Assembly (NCBI GenBank): GCA_023267045.1 | Contig: JAHFOB010000008.1 | Span: forward strand, 1-46,233 | Origin: Candidatus Zambryskiibacteriota bacterium | Lineage (GTDB): Bacteria; Patescibacteriota; Minisyncoccia; Phycocordibacterales; DATDWN01 | Length of the DNA: 46,233 bases | Direction: 5' to 3' | Shown: positions 18,617 to 28,168 of the stretch, piece by piece | Numbering within the stretch: the first letter of the stretch is position 1 | Layout of the letters: the number at the start of each line of letters is the position of its first letter | Notes under the pieces: generated by a model | The model's input: only the letters and a program-made list of their open reading frames with translations | What the model was told of the DNA's origin: nothing | The model's database searches: none | Made by a program: the position numbers and the translations under genes

Positions 18617-20005
18617 CTACCCTTTTTCACTAAAGACTTTACCTATTTCAAAAAGTTTAACTTGGGATAGTCCTAAAAGATCTAGAAATTTGAAATTGTT
18701 ATCGAGAGATAATTCCATGAAAGACAAAAGATTTTGTCGTAAAAACTTTTTGTCAGAAGCAAGAGGATTTTCAAGTTCGACTTGACCAGAGTTAGCAAAA
18801 GCGTAGGTATATATTTCTGAAAATCCTATTTTTACCAAAACTTTTCGAATAAGATGTGAAAGATAAACCTCCGCATTTACATTAATTTTTTCTGCCTCCG
18901 CCAAATCTGTAACCGGAATTTTATTATAGCCATATAAACGGCCAACTTCTTCTGTAAGATTTTCCGGAATTTCTAGATCAAGTCTTTCATCTGGCACAGT
19001 AACTTTTATTTCACCATCCTTTACTGTACATGAAATTTTTTGTTTCTGAAGAAGAGAAACTATGGTGCTCTCGTCGAGACTGACACCAAGAGAGCGAGAT
19101 ATTTTTTCGACTGTTGTAGAGAAAACTCTTTGTTTTTTGGGCTTTGGATATGTCTCTGTGCCACCCACAACAATTCCACCGGTGATTTCAGAAATAAGTT
19201 TCAAAGCGTACGGCAGTGCTCGATCAACAAGCACAGGTGAAATATCATTTTCAAACCTTTGGGAAGCGTCTGTACGAAGTCCTATCGTTTTTGACGTTTT
19301 GCGAACAGAAACTGCATCAAAACTCGAAAGTGACAAAATGATCTCTTTGGTTTCAAACGTCACAGAACTTTCACGACTTCCCATAATACCAGCGACATCA
19401 AGTGCTTTTGAACTATCGCCTATGACAGCCATTCCAGAATCTAGAGTGTATTCAACATCATTTAATAGTTTTATTTTTTCACCTTTTTTTGCTTCTCGAA
19501 CACTCATGTCATAGTTACCAAGCCAGTTTTTGGAAATTTTGGTCGTGTCAAAAGCATGCATCGGCTGTCCATAGCAGTACATGAGGTAGTTTGTAATATC
19601 AACGACAGAGTTTATTGATTTGTGACCGAGAGATTTTAGTTTATATTTGAGCCAGGCTGGACTTTCTTCTATTTTTAGATCTTTTATATAAATCATCACA
19701 GCTCTAGCACAAAGTTTCGAATCAAGAGAAATTTTCAGTTTATTGAATTTGGGAAATTCTGTGCCGTGCGTGGCTTCTTTCCTTTTGAGATCCATGACGG
19801 AGGCAATTTCCATGGCAAGTCCATAATGCGACAGACAATCGTGAGTCCTGTTTGGTAAAATTTTTACATCAAGAATTTTATCGTCCTGAATATTTTCTAC
19901 CCCTTCAACTTCAAAAGAGTGCATGGTCAGAGAATTCACCACTTGATCCAATTGTGGCAGTTCTCCGTCTATATATTCACTTAACCATTTATAGGAGAAT
20001 TTCAT
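18617..20005 (-). CDS. pheT: phenylalanyl-tRNA synthetase beta, N-terminal part
   Basis: MKFSYKWLSEYIDGELP, PNRTHDCLSHYGLAMEIAS, QPMHAFDTTKI. Confidence 0.9.
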   Translation of the reverse strand: MKFSYKWLSEYIDGELPQLDQVVNSLTMHSFEVEGVENIQDDKILDVKILPNRTHDCLSHYGLAMEIASVMDLKRKEATHGTEFPKFNKLKISLDSKLCARAVMIYIKDLKIEESPAWLKYKLKSLGHKSINSVVDITNYLMYCYGQPMHAFDTTKISKNWLGNYDMSVREAKKGEKIKLLNDVEYTLDSGMAVIGDSSKALDVAGIMGSRESSVTFETKEIILSLSSFDAVSVRKTSKTIGLRTDASQRFENDISPVLVDRALPYALKLISEITGGIVVGGTETYPKPKKQRVFSTTVEKISRSLGVSLDESTIVSLLQKQKISCTVKDGEIKVTVPDERLDLEIPENLTEEVGRLYGYNKIPVTDLAEAEKINVNAEVYLSHLIRKVLVKIGFSEIYTYAFANSGQVELENPLASDKKFLRQNLLSFMELSLDNNFKFLDLLGLSQVKLFEIGKVFSEKG

Positions 20006-20041
20006 AATTTTAGTAAAAAGTTGAAAGTATAAAGTATAAAG

Positions 20042-20797
20042 TTAGAACTGTGATACCAAACGCAAATCACCTTGGTAAAAAAGTCGAACGTCGTCGATGC
20101 CATATTTCAGCATAGCAATACGGTCAACTCCACAACCAAAAGCAAACCCGGAGAATTTTTTAGAATCAATACCTGAACTTTCCAAAACTTTTGGATGAAC
20201 AAGGCCTGCTCCGAGAATTTCGACAAAGCCAGTGCCTTTGCAAACTGAACACTGTAATATTTCTTCGGGATTTTTTCCATCACATTTGAAACAGGACATG
20301 TCTACCTCAACACCTGGTTCGACGAACGGGAAATAACTCGGTCGCAAACGTAAATTTGTTTTTTTGCCGAACAATTTTTCAAGAAAAGTTTCTATAGTCC
20401 ATTTCAAATTGGCCATGGAAATGTTCTCGCCAACAACAAGCCCTTCAAGCTGATAGAACTGGGCTTCGTGCGTTGCGTCAGTCGCTTCATGGCGGAAAAC
20501 TTTGCCTGGAGCGATAATGCGAAGTGGAGGCTTGTGCGCTTCCATATAGCGAACCTGCACGGGTGAGGTGTGTGTTCGGAGCAACTTGCGAGCGTTTAGC
20601 GGTTTTAACCAAAAAGTATCCCACATATCGCGCGCTGGGTGATGTTCAGGCATGTTTAGGGAATCAAAGTTGTAGAATTCCGTCTCTATTTCTGGACCAT
20701 CTGCTATCGTAAAACCCATTTCAGTGAAAATTCTGTTTATATCTGTCAAAACCAACGTCAGTGGATGAAGATGACCTGTAATTTCTTTCATTTCCAT
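20042..20797 (-). CDS. pheS: phenylalanyl-tRNA synthetase alpha, short N-terminus
   Basis: [61 protein letters not shown]. Confidence 0.93.
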   Translation of the reverse strand: MEMKEITGHLHPLTLVLTDINRIFTEMGFTIADGPEIETEFYNFDSLNMPEHHPARDMWDTFWLKPLNARKLLRTHTSPVQVRYMEAHKPPLRIIAPGKVFRHEATDATHEAQFYQLEGLVVGENISMANLKWTIETFLEKLFGKKTNLRLRPSYFPFVEPGVEVDMSCFKCDGKNPEEILQCSVCKGTGFVEILGAGLVHPKVLESSGIDSKKFSGFAFGCGVDRIAMLKYGIDDVRLFYQGDLRLVSQF

Positions 20798-20878
20798 ATT
20801 GTACTAAATTATAGCTTAAACATTGAAAAAACTAAAGAAAAAGGTTAGTATTCTTTGGAACGTTATCGCTTCTAAATC

Positions 20879-22126
20879 ATGTCAGAGACCACGAACATAA
20901 TTACTTATATTTTCCTCTTTTTATCCCTCAATTTCGAGGTATTTCTCCTTATCACCTACTTTGAAAATAGGTTGGAGATAAAAAAGGAGAATTTTGGTTT
21001 AGTACCTGAAATAAAAAAATATCTTTCAGTTACAATAATCGTGCCTTGCTGGAATGAAGAAGCAACGGTATCAAAAACTGTCTATTCCCTACTTAATCTA
21101 GATTATCCAAAAGATAAACTAAAAATAATGGTCGTCAACGACGGTTCAACAGACAGTACATGGCAAGTTGTCCAGAAATTTAAAAATCACCCACAAATAG
21201 TTCTGCACAGCAAAGAAAACGGCGGAAAATATACAGCTCTGAATTACGGACTTTCAAATCTGACTACAGATCTTGTCGGTTGTTTGGATGCTGACTCCTA
21301 CGTACATAAAGACGCACTGAAACATATCATGATTCATTTCCAGAATAAAGAGATAATGGCAGTTGCTCCATCTATCAAACTTTGGCAACCAAAATCAATC
21401 TTGCAATTGTTACAAAAAGTAGAATATGGCTTTGGAATTTTCACCAGAAAAATGTTCCATTATATGCAAGCTATTTATATTACACCCGGACCGTTTTCTA
21501 TTTTCAAACGAGAAGTTTTTGAAAAACTTGGTGGTTACAAACACGCTCACAATACTGAAGATATCGAGATCGCTCTACGCATGCAGAAAAATGGCTATAA
21601 AATAGCCCATGCTCACAATGCTATTGTGTACACTATCCCGCCACGGACTGTAAAAAAACTTTTGAAACAACGTGTTCGCTGGTCACATGGATTTATAAAA
21701 AATGCTTCTGACTATCGTGATATGTTTTTCAATAAAAAGTACGGCAATGTTGGGATGCTCATACTGCCTATGGCTGCTATTTCTGTTGTCTCTGTAATTT
21801 TCGTCTCAACAGTTTCTGTAATAACAATTCTACAAAAACTCTGGAGTGGATATGTACGATTTCAAGCTATTGGTTGGAATATCCATTGGAGTGGTTGGAA
21901 TTTTGATTGGTTTTACATAAACACACAGTTTATCGCCATAGTCGGAATTGTTGTGGCTTTGGGAACGATAAGTATGATACTGATGTCAAAAAAAATGTCC
22001 GAAGGTAAACTAGATGTAGGTATGGATTTGATTTATTACCTAGCTTTGTATATGTTTATAGCTCCACTGTGGATGGGCAAAGCCGTTTATAATGCTCTGT
22101 TCAAGGTTAAAACCAGTTGGAGATAA
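20879..22126 (+). CDS. family 2 glycosyltransferase, membrane
   Basis: VTIIVPCWNEEATVSKTVYSLLNLDYP, VNDGSTDSTW, QRVRWSHG; C-terminal TM segments. Confidence 0.85.
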   Translation: MSETTNIITYIFLFLSLNFEVFLLITYFENRLEIKKENFGLVPEIKKYLSVTIIVPCWNEEATVSKTVYSLLNLDYPKDKLKIMVVNDGSTDSTWQVVQKFKNHPQIVLHSKENGGKYTALNYGLSNLTTDLVGCLDADSYVHKDALKHIMIHFQNKEIMAVAPSIKLWQPKSILQLLQKVEYGFGIFTRKMFHYMQAIYITPGPFSIFKREVFEKLGGYKHAHNTEDIEIALRMQKNGYKIAHAHNAIVYTIPPRTVKKLLKQRVRWSHGFIKNASDYRDMFFNKKYGNVGMLILPMAAISVVSVIFVSTVSVITILQKLWSGYVRFQAIGWNIHWSGWNFDWFYINTQFIAIVGIVVALGTISMILMSKKMSEGKLDVGMDLIYYLALYMFIAPLWMGKAVYNALFKVKTSWR

Positions 22127-22128
22127 TC

Positions 22129-22812
22129 ATGGAAAATAAAACTAATTGGAAAAAATACATATTCTCTTTTGTTATTACAGCAATTATTTTTGCTACAGCT
22201 ATTATTCTGTCTAACTATTTTGCCAATAAGAAACTGGATGAGATAAGGAATATTCAAGATAAAATCGCTATAGATATTCTCTCTTCTGAAACACAATTTT
22301 CACTTCTCGAAGAATCGTCTTGTAAAGATGTTGGGGTTGGAACACTTTCAACAGAACTAGGGGGTTTAGAAGACAAACTTTCTTATACAGAAAGTCAGCG
22401 TGGACATAATGACCCAGAAGTACTGACGCTAAAAAGATACTATTCTCTGCTTGAAATAAAAGACTACTTGCTAATGAATAAAATCAGCGACAAATGCAAA
22501 AAAACTCCTTTGTCTATAATTTATTTCTACTCAACCGACGACACATGCAATGACTGTGAAAAAGAAGGCTACGTTCTGACAAACTTACGAGAAACGTATC
22601 CAGAACTGCGAGTATATTCTTTTGACTACAACATCGATCTTTCTGCGGTAAAAACTCTGATTTCTATAAACAAGGTGAAAGACACGTTGCCAGCAATAGT
22701 TATAAAAGATAAAACTTATTATGGATTCCAGAGTATAGAAGATCTAGAAAAAGCCATGCCAGAGTTGGCAAAAATAAAAGCCGCCGAAGCAACTACAACA
22801 ATTCAAAAGTAA
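22129..22812 (+). CDS. membrane-anchored hypothetical protein with possible thioredoxin-like CNDC motif
   Basis: N-terminal TM; YFYSTDDTCNDCEKEGYVL. Confidence 0.5.
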   Translation: MENKTNWKKYIFSFVITAIIFATAIILSNYFANKKLDEIRNIQDKIAIDILSSETQFSLLEESSCKDVGVGTLSTELGGLEDKLSYTESQRGHNDPEVLTLKRYYSLLEIKDYLLMNKISDKCKKTPLSIIYFYSTDDTCNDCEKEGYVLTNLRETYPELRVYSFDYNIDLSAVKTLISINKVKDTLPAIVIKDKTYYGFQSIEDLEKAMPELAKIKAAEATTTIQK

Positions 22813-22832
22813 TGTTTGACTAAATAATTTAC

Positions 22833-22997
22833 TTACTCACCGATTTTCCAACCAAGATAGATACCCAAAAAACCTCCAATAGCCGAGCCAAAAACCCCAC
22901 CAATACCAAAAGCGCTACCACCAAAAAGTGATGGTATAAAGCCACCTAGAGTTGAACCGACAAAGAGCCCGAGCCAAACAAGTTTTGAACGATCCAT
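22833..22997 (-). CDS. small glycine-rich membrane protein (54 aa), below the ORF-track cutoff
   Basis: MDRSKLVWLGLFVGSTLGGFIPSLFGGSAFGIGGVFGSAIGGFLGIYLGWKIGE*. Confidence 0.55.
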   Translation of the reverse strand: MDRSKLVWLGLFVGSTLGGFIPSLFGGSAFGIGGVFGSAIGGFLGIYLGWKIGE

Positions 22998-23165
22998 GAG
23001 AGAATTATACTATGTTGGAAGTTGAATTCAAACTTGTTCGCAATCTTACAGATTCTGTACACCTGTTCTGTTTTTATTTCGCAAACTCATAAAAACTATC
23101 ACAGGTCTTAAAAGTCGCCCCGCGACTTTTAACCTCTCAGGTTACACCTGACAGTGTGGCACAGA

Positions 23166-23190
23166 AAATCCCGCTAACGCGGGATTTTTG
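23166..23190 (-). terminator. hairpin after tRNA-Thr
   Basis: AAAATCCCGC-TAAC-GCGGGATTTTT. Confidence 0.65.
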
Positions 23191-23264
23191 GAGCCACCTG
23201 TCAGGTTTGAACTGACGACCTGCCGTTTACAAAACGGCTGCTCTACCAACTGAGCTAAGGTGGC
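23189..23264 (-). tRNA. tRNA-Thr(TGT)
   Basis: GCCACCT..AGGTGGC acceptor, loop TTTGTAA, TTCAAAC T-loop, encoded CCA. Confidence 0.95.
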
Positions 23265-23304
23265 AATAAAACAAGAATAATTTAACACAAAAAACTCTAA
23301 TTTA

Positions 23305-23685
23305 CTAGATTTTGTGGCTTTTAGTGCCTGTCTTGTCTTCAGCCAATCTCTCCAAGAAAAATGAAACTGAGCCGTTGGATCGCAATACTCTACGTCCACG
23401 GAAACCGTCTCCGGCGCTATAGTATTTCTTTGAGACGTGATCTTTTGTTCGAACAAGCATTTCGTAGATGTATGAAGGTAAAAACTCAAAAATAAATATG
23501 TTGGTTATTTTTTTGTATCTGTTGTATTTGAAAACTAATACCTCAACACCGTCCTGTATTTTCTCATCACCTTTTGCAAAGGTGTTTGAAAGAAAATTGA
23601 TCTTTCTAACCTTTATTTCAAATATTTTTGATGCAAGAAGACCTAGTATTGCAAAGAGTGAAATAAAAAATATTATTGTAGTCAT
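23305..23685 (-). CDS. hypothetical protein with N-terminal TM (126 aa)
   Basis: ORF; MTTIIFFISLFAILGLLASKIFEI hydrophobic start. Confidence 0.45.
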   Translation of the reverse strand: MTTIIFFISLFAILGLLASKIFEIKVRKINFLSNTFAKGDEKIQDGVEVLVFKYNRYKKITNIFIFEFLPSYIYEMLVRTKDHVSKKYYSAGDGFRGRRVLRSNGSVSFFLERLAEDKTGTKSHKI

Positions 23686-23691
23686 AAATAC

Positions 23692-24183
23692 TTATTTAGA
23701 AATAGAGTATCGAACAAAACGAGAAACTTCTATTTTTTCGCCAAATTTCTGAACAGCGGTTTGTATGAGATTTGTTATTGTCACTTCTGGATTTTTTATA
23801 AACGGTTGAATTAGGAGTACCTCGCTTTGACTATCTGCCCCTGCCTCCTCCGGCTTTAGAAACTGAGGATTTGTAGCGGTAGCGTGCATAGCAATGTCTC
23901 TTGCGAGCTTTTTAAACTCTTCGTTTTGAGCTACAAAGTCGGTCTCGCATAGAAGTTCAACCAACGTTCCGACAGTGCCGGTTGCGTGAATATAAGACGA
24001 AACAACCCCAGCTCCGAGTGTTCTGTCGGATTTTTTAGAAGCAATTTCAGCACTTCTCTCAGCCAAAACAGCCACGGCTTTAGCTATGTCACCACCAGCT
24101 TCTTCTAAAGCTTTTTTACATTGCATAACAGAAACACCGGTTTTATCACGCAACTCTTTTATAAGTTCTGTTGTAATTTCCAT
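23692..24183 (-). CDS. tsf: elongation factor Ts, short form
   Basis: MEITTELIKELRDKTGVSVMQCKKALEEAGGDIAKA, ELLCETDFVAQNEEF. Confidence 0.93.
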   Translation of the reverse strand: MEITTELIKELRDKTGVSVMQCKKALEEAGGDIAKAVAVLAERSAEIASKKSDRTLGAGVVSSYIHATGTVGTLVELLCETDFVAQNEEFKKLARDIAMHATATNPQFLKPEEAGADSQSEVLLIQPFIKNPEVTITNLIQTAVQKFGEKIEVSRFVRYSISK

Positions 24184-24336
24184 CCCGGTAGTAGAAAATG
24201 ACATAGCTCTACGAGCCAATATCACTTTCATTTTTGTTAGTTGGTAATTTCATGTCATTTTCACTACGGGATAGCCCTGTAGTGAAGTTGGCATTATTTC
24301 TTGCGCTTTAGCGCTATGCCAACTTCTACTACGGGG
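24182..24336. repeat. start-codon-associated repeat (tsf copy) plus inverted copy and adjacent hairpin
   Basis: ATCCCGGTAGTAGAAAATGACAT (24182) / ATGTCATTTTCACTACGGGATA (24252-24273), then GCCCTGTAGTGAAGTTGGCAT..ATGCCAACTTCTACTACGGGGC. Confidence 0.8.
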
Positions 24337-24356
24337 CATATTGCCCAACCCATTAA

Positions 24357-25088
24357 TTATACCGCAACCTCTGGTTTTTTCAATTGTCCAGCTTTGTAAC
24401 TTTCAGCTATTTTGCCAAGGAAAAACTCTATACTAGTTCTGCTTGAATCATTGCCTGGAATAGGAAATTCCACCTCGTTTAAGTTGTTATCTGTCCCAGA
24501 AAGACTGACAACTGGAATACCCATAACTTTGGCTTCTTTTACAGCTATTGACTCTTTTTTGCTATCAACTACAAACAGTGCTGCGGGCAGATTTTTCATA
24601 ACAGAGATACCGAAAAAGAAACTTCGGAGTTTATCGATCTCTCGATCTATCAAAAGTCTCTCTTTTTTCGTATATTTGACCAATTCACCTTTCTCTTTTT
24701 GCGAAACCCATGATTCAAGTTTCATCACTCGTTTTCTGATTTCAGGAAAGTTTGTCAGAGTTCCGCCAATAAAACGTCCAGCGACGTAAGGCATGTTAAT
24801 GCTCTCTGCAACAGATGTTATAGCTTGTCGCGCCTCATTTTTACCACTTACAAATAGTATCTGTGCTCCTCGTGAACCTAGAGTCTCGACAAACTGAAGT
24901 GCACTATCTAGAGAGTCTTTTGTCTTCTCGAGATCAAAAATCTCGATGTTGTTTTTAACACCAAATATAAAAGGTTTTGCACTCGGATGTCGGCGAGATT
25001 TTATAAAGCCAAAGTGAGCACCAGCAGAAAAAAGAGCGTCTACTACGCTATTATCCACAACTGCCCCGTTTTTTGATTTATCTGCCAT
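24357..25088 (-). CDS. rpsB: 30S ribosomal protein uS2
   Basis: LFSAGAHFGFIKSRRHPSAKPFIFGVKNNIEIFDLEKT, FIGGTLTNF. Confidence 0.95.
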   Translation of the reverse strand: MADKSKNGAVVDNSVVDALFSAGAHFGFIKSRRHPSAKPFIFGVKNNIEIFDLEKTKDSLDSALQFVETLGSRGAQILFVSGKNEARQAITSVAESINMPYVAGRFIGGTLTNFPEIRKRVMKLESWVSQKEKGELVKYTKKERLLIDREIDKLRSFFFGISVMKNLPAALFVVDSKKESIAVKEAKVMGIPVVSLSGTDNNLNEVEFPIPGNDSSRTSIEFFLGKIAESYKAGQLKKPEVAV

Positions 25089-25138
25089 GTGGGAAATAGT
25101 CTAACAGAAACGGGTACCTAGTGCAACTACATTTATAA

Positions 25139-25311
25139 AACCAAAATCTCTTACTCTCCAAAACCTTTTCAGAGACACAAACTTTTCCAGCCAAAAGTTT
25201 CGTTCTGTCCTCGGGCTTGATTTGTCAATTTCCGCTATCGCTCAATTGACAAAACCATGCTCAAGCCCTGCGGGTGCTCTGAAAAGGTTTTGGTTCGACG
25301 AGATTTTGGTT
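25139..25311 (-). repeat. Long structured palindrome B (family 1, minus orientation)
   Basis: AACCAAAATCTC..GAGATTTTGGTT outer arms; CCAAAACCTTTTCAGAG/CTCTGAAAAGGTTTTGG inner arms. Confidence 0.88.
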
Positions 25312-25381
25312 AGTGGTAAATTTTTACGAGAAAAGCCACACACGTGTGAAAGCTGTGAAAGCTTTTCTCGTGTGTAGCTAA

Positions 25382-25729
25382 TTACTTGCGAACCAAGACG
25401 ATTTGAAAACATGAATCATCTCGCTCAAGTGCCTCAACATCGTGTGCGAACGGGTGATTTTCCGGATTCAGGTCGTACAAAGGGTAATCATCGAATGTAG
25501 AAACCCCGTAAATCACATCACGACCCCATTCAGCCCTTCGAATCGGATCATCGTCCAATTTAACCCGAATTGGCTTATGGGTTCCGATGTTGCCATACCT
25601 GTCCGTGTTGATATAGAACAACTCGGCTCCCGGATTGATGTCGTTACGCTCTGCAAGACGGTATCCTGACAGAACATGTTGGGATTCTTCAAGAAATCTT
25701 TTCTTACTGAAGTGTCGCTGCCATTCCAT
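25382..25729 (-). CDS. hypothetical protein (115 aa) in a cassette bracketed by elements B and C
   Basis: ORF from MEWQRHFSKK with TGGAGA SD; TTGACA-16-TATTGT promoter at 25747-25774; hairpin at 25326-25372. Confidence 0.55.
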   Translation of the reverse strand: MEWQRHFSKKRFLEESQHVLSGYRLAERNDINPGAELFYINTDRYGNIGTHKPIRVKLDDDPIRRAEWGRDVIYGVSTFDDYPLYDLNPENHPFAHDVEALERDDSCFQIVLVRK

Positions 25730-25780
25730 TGATGTCTCCAATGATTACAATACTAAATTTTGGCGATATGTCAAGTCTAG

Positions 25781-25950
25781 CAAAATCTCGTTGAAATAAT
25801 CTTTTCGGAAGACCCCGCAGACCGCAAGCATGGTCTTGTCAAACGACGAGCGAAGCGAGTGAGATTGACAAGTTGCGGTTGAGGACAAAGTGAGCTTTTC
25901 GCTGGAAAAGCGAGCGGTCTGGAGAAAAGATTATTGAGAAAGAGATTTTG
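25781..25950 (+). repeat. Long structured palindrome C (family 1, plus orientation)
   Basis: CAAAATCTC..GAGATTTTG; ATAATCTTTTC/GAAAAGATTAT; conserved CCCGCAG, GCATGGT, GAGGAC. Confidence 0.85.
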
Positions 25951-25955
25951 TAAAA

Positions 25956-26930
25956 TTATTCCTCATCCACACCTCCCACTGATTGACCATTAAAACTCTC
26001 CATAGCCTCTAGGATCGGCTCGATGCCACCTGCCAGGATTTTTTCGATATTGTGCCATGACTGTTTGATACGATGATCAGTGATGCGATCCTGCAAAATG
26101 TTATAGGTACGGATTTTCTCTGATCTGTCTGCGGTTCCTATCTGGTCTTTACGATCAGCAGAGTATTTTTTGGATTCTTCTTCGTCTTTTAGCATTTGCA
26201 GTTTTGCCACCAGAATAGACATCGCTCTCTCACGGTTTTTGAGCTGGCTTCTCTCCGCTGTTGAACGAACATCAATGCCTGTTGCTTTGTGAATTATACG
26301 CACTGCAGTTTCTACTTTATTCACATTTTGGCCTCCAGCTCCTCCAGAGCGACTAGTTTCAATCTCAATATCAGCAGGCTTTATTTCAATTGTAGTTTTC
26401 TTACGAAGAGGAAGAACGGCAACAGTTGCTGTGGAAGTGTGTACACGACCCATTTTCTCTGTCGACGGAACTCTTTGAACACGATGCACGCCAGTTTCAT
26501 AACGCAAAGTTTTGTAAACACCTTTTCCACGAATTTCAAACGAAGCTTCTTTGTATCCACCAACAGAGCTCAAAGACTCATCTATTTTTGAGACAACCCA
26601 ACCTTGGTTTTCAGCGTATCTGGTATACATGTGAGCCAGCTCCTCTGCAAACAGAGAGGCTTCTTCACCGCCAGCACCAGCTCGAACTTCGAGAATAATT
26701 TCATTAGGAAATTCTTCCCCCTTTTCATCCTCTGCTAAAATTTCCTGCATTTGTTTCAAAATAGCATCTTTTTGGGCTCTTAAATTTTCCAATTCCGAGT
26801 GCGCCAAATCCCGAAGCGTTGGATCGCTCTCTATCATTTTCTTTGTTTCCATTTCTTCACGTTCAAGCTTTTTATAACTTTCGGCCAGATAGGAAGTCTT
26901 ATTATTTTGTGAGAATTTTTCTAGGTCCAT
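25956..26930 (-). CDS. prfA: peptide chain release factor 1
   Basis: [42 protein letters not shown]-type motif. Confidence 0.95.
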   Translation of the reverse strand: MDLEKFSQNNKTSYLAESYKKLEREEMETKKMIESDPTLRDLAHSELENLRAQKDAILKQMQEILAEDEKGEEFPNEIILEVRAGAGGEEASLFAEELAHMYTRYAENQGWVVSKIDESLSSVGGYKEASFEIRGKGVYKTLRYETGVHRVQRVPSTEKMGRVHTSTATVAVLPLRKKTTIEIKPADIEIETSRSGGAGGQNVNKVETAVRIIHKATGIDVRSTAERSQLKNRERAMSILVAKLQMLKDEEESKKYSADRKDQIGTADRSEKIRTYNILQDRITDHRIKQSWHNIEKILAGGIEPILEAMESFNGQSVGGVDEE

Positions 26931-27000
26931 CAGAACAATTTTCAATTTTTAATTTACAATTTTTAATGAATTTTCAATGTCTCAATTTATAAAGTATAGC

Positions 27001-27140
27001 AAAATAACGAAGCTTCGTTGACTCATAACTTTTACGGCATATCTCGGAGCGAGTGTATCGCGAGAGCAAGGAAATTTTTCAGTAGAAAAATATTCCGGTG
27101 CCGGAAAAATTATGAGGAGAAAGAAACTTCGTTATTTTTT
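27001..27140. repeat. Long imperfect palindrome D (family 2), overlaps rpmE stop codon
   Basis: AAATAACGAAG..CTTCGTTATTT; CGAGAGCAAG-stem-AGTA-stem shared with element A. Confidence 0.75.
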
Positions 27141-27395
27141 ACCAGCCTTTGCTTTTGCAACTCGTGCTTTAAACTTTTCAGCTCTACCCGCTGTATCTAG
27201 TGACTTCTCATTTCCAGTATAAAAAGGGTGTGAAGCTGAAGAAACTTCTAGTCTGTATAGTGGATATTCCTTGCCATTTTTTGCCTTGGCTTTTTCGGTT
27301 GTGTGAACAGTAGATGCGATAATAAACTCGGCGCCATTGCTGTTGTCGATAAATAGTACTTCCTTATAATCCTTTGGATGTATGTCTTTTTTCAT
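27132..27395 (-). CDS. rpmE: 50S ribosomal protein bL31
   Basis: [43 protein letters not shown]. Confidence 0.88.
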   Translation of the reverse strand: MKKDIHPKDYKEVLFIDNSNGAEFIIASTVHTTEKAKAKNGKEYPLYRLEVSSASHPFYTGNEKSLDTAGRAEKFKARVAKAKAGKK

Positions 27396-27555
27396 AATTA
27401 CGAATTATGCGAATGTAATCGAATTTACAAATAAATCGAAAAATTCAGTCGCCAACCATCCTACCAAAAAAGCCTCCATTTGGCAAGATTTTGAAAAATA
27501 GAATAAGTGTGCTAGAAATATCGAAGAAACAAATAACAGACACGGAGGTGTCATA

Positions 27556-27960
27556 ATGAGGCTCTTAAAGAGAATTCTCGGTTTTATGGGTCTACCAGTT
27601 TTTAAAGCAACCAAGTGCGGACACTTCACAAAAAATAAAGGTTTTGTCTCTGCGTTTGGAGAAACAATCACCACCAAGATGCCAGTCCAGTCTGATGGCT
27701 CTTATGAATGGTGCCTTAGTTGCATCGAGAAAATGGCTATTAAGTGCGCTTGGTGCAACAAGGGAATAATGATCGGCGATATTGTCACAGTCTCTGCCAT
27801 TGATTCCCATCCACACCTTCACAAGAATTTGGTATTTGTGAAAGAAGAAACTGAGGCACTTTTGGGTTGTCTCAGAGAAAGTTGTGGTCTAGCAAGCGAG
27901 GCAGGAGGTCGTTGGATACCGGGCGAAGATGGCCATGGTAAAGTTGGTAGTTTGTTGTAA
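27556..27960 (+). CDS. Cys/His-rich hypothetical protein
   Basis: GGAGGT SD; CLSC and CAWC motifs; followed by terminator AGCGGCTGACAG-ATA-CTGTCAGCCGCTTTT. Confidence 0.55.
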   Translation: MRLLKRILGFMGLPVFKATKCGHFTKNKGFVSAFGETITTKMPVQSDGSYEWCLSCIEKMAIKCAWCNKGIMIGDIVTVSAIDSHPHLHKNLVFVKEETEALLGCLRESCGLASEAGGRWIPGEDGHGKVGSLL

Positions 27961-28049
27961 TTTCCTAAGAAATTCTCTACGCCAAGATAGCGGCTGACAG
28001 ATACTGTCAGCCGCTTTTGCTGTTTAGAAAATAAATAAAAACTACTTAT

Positions 28050-28168
28050 AACTTTTAAAACTAGATGCAGTTCTAGGCGGAAAGGTAAATGGACGAGGAG
28101 CCTTACATGTCGTAAGGTGACGAGAACATTTACCTTTCCAACAACGAAATGCGCTAGTTTTAAAAGTT
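28050..28168. repeat. Long palindrome E (family 3), overlaps stop codon of 28160-29542
   Basis: AACTTTTAAAACTAG/CTAGTTTTAAAAGTT; GGAAAGGTAAATG/CATTTACCTTTCC; CCTTAC-N-GTAAGG. Confidence 0.88.

Noticed and set aside
23142-23489. 115-aa ORF on minus strand
   Set aside because: Overlaps tRNA-Thr and its terminator; spurious.
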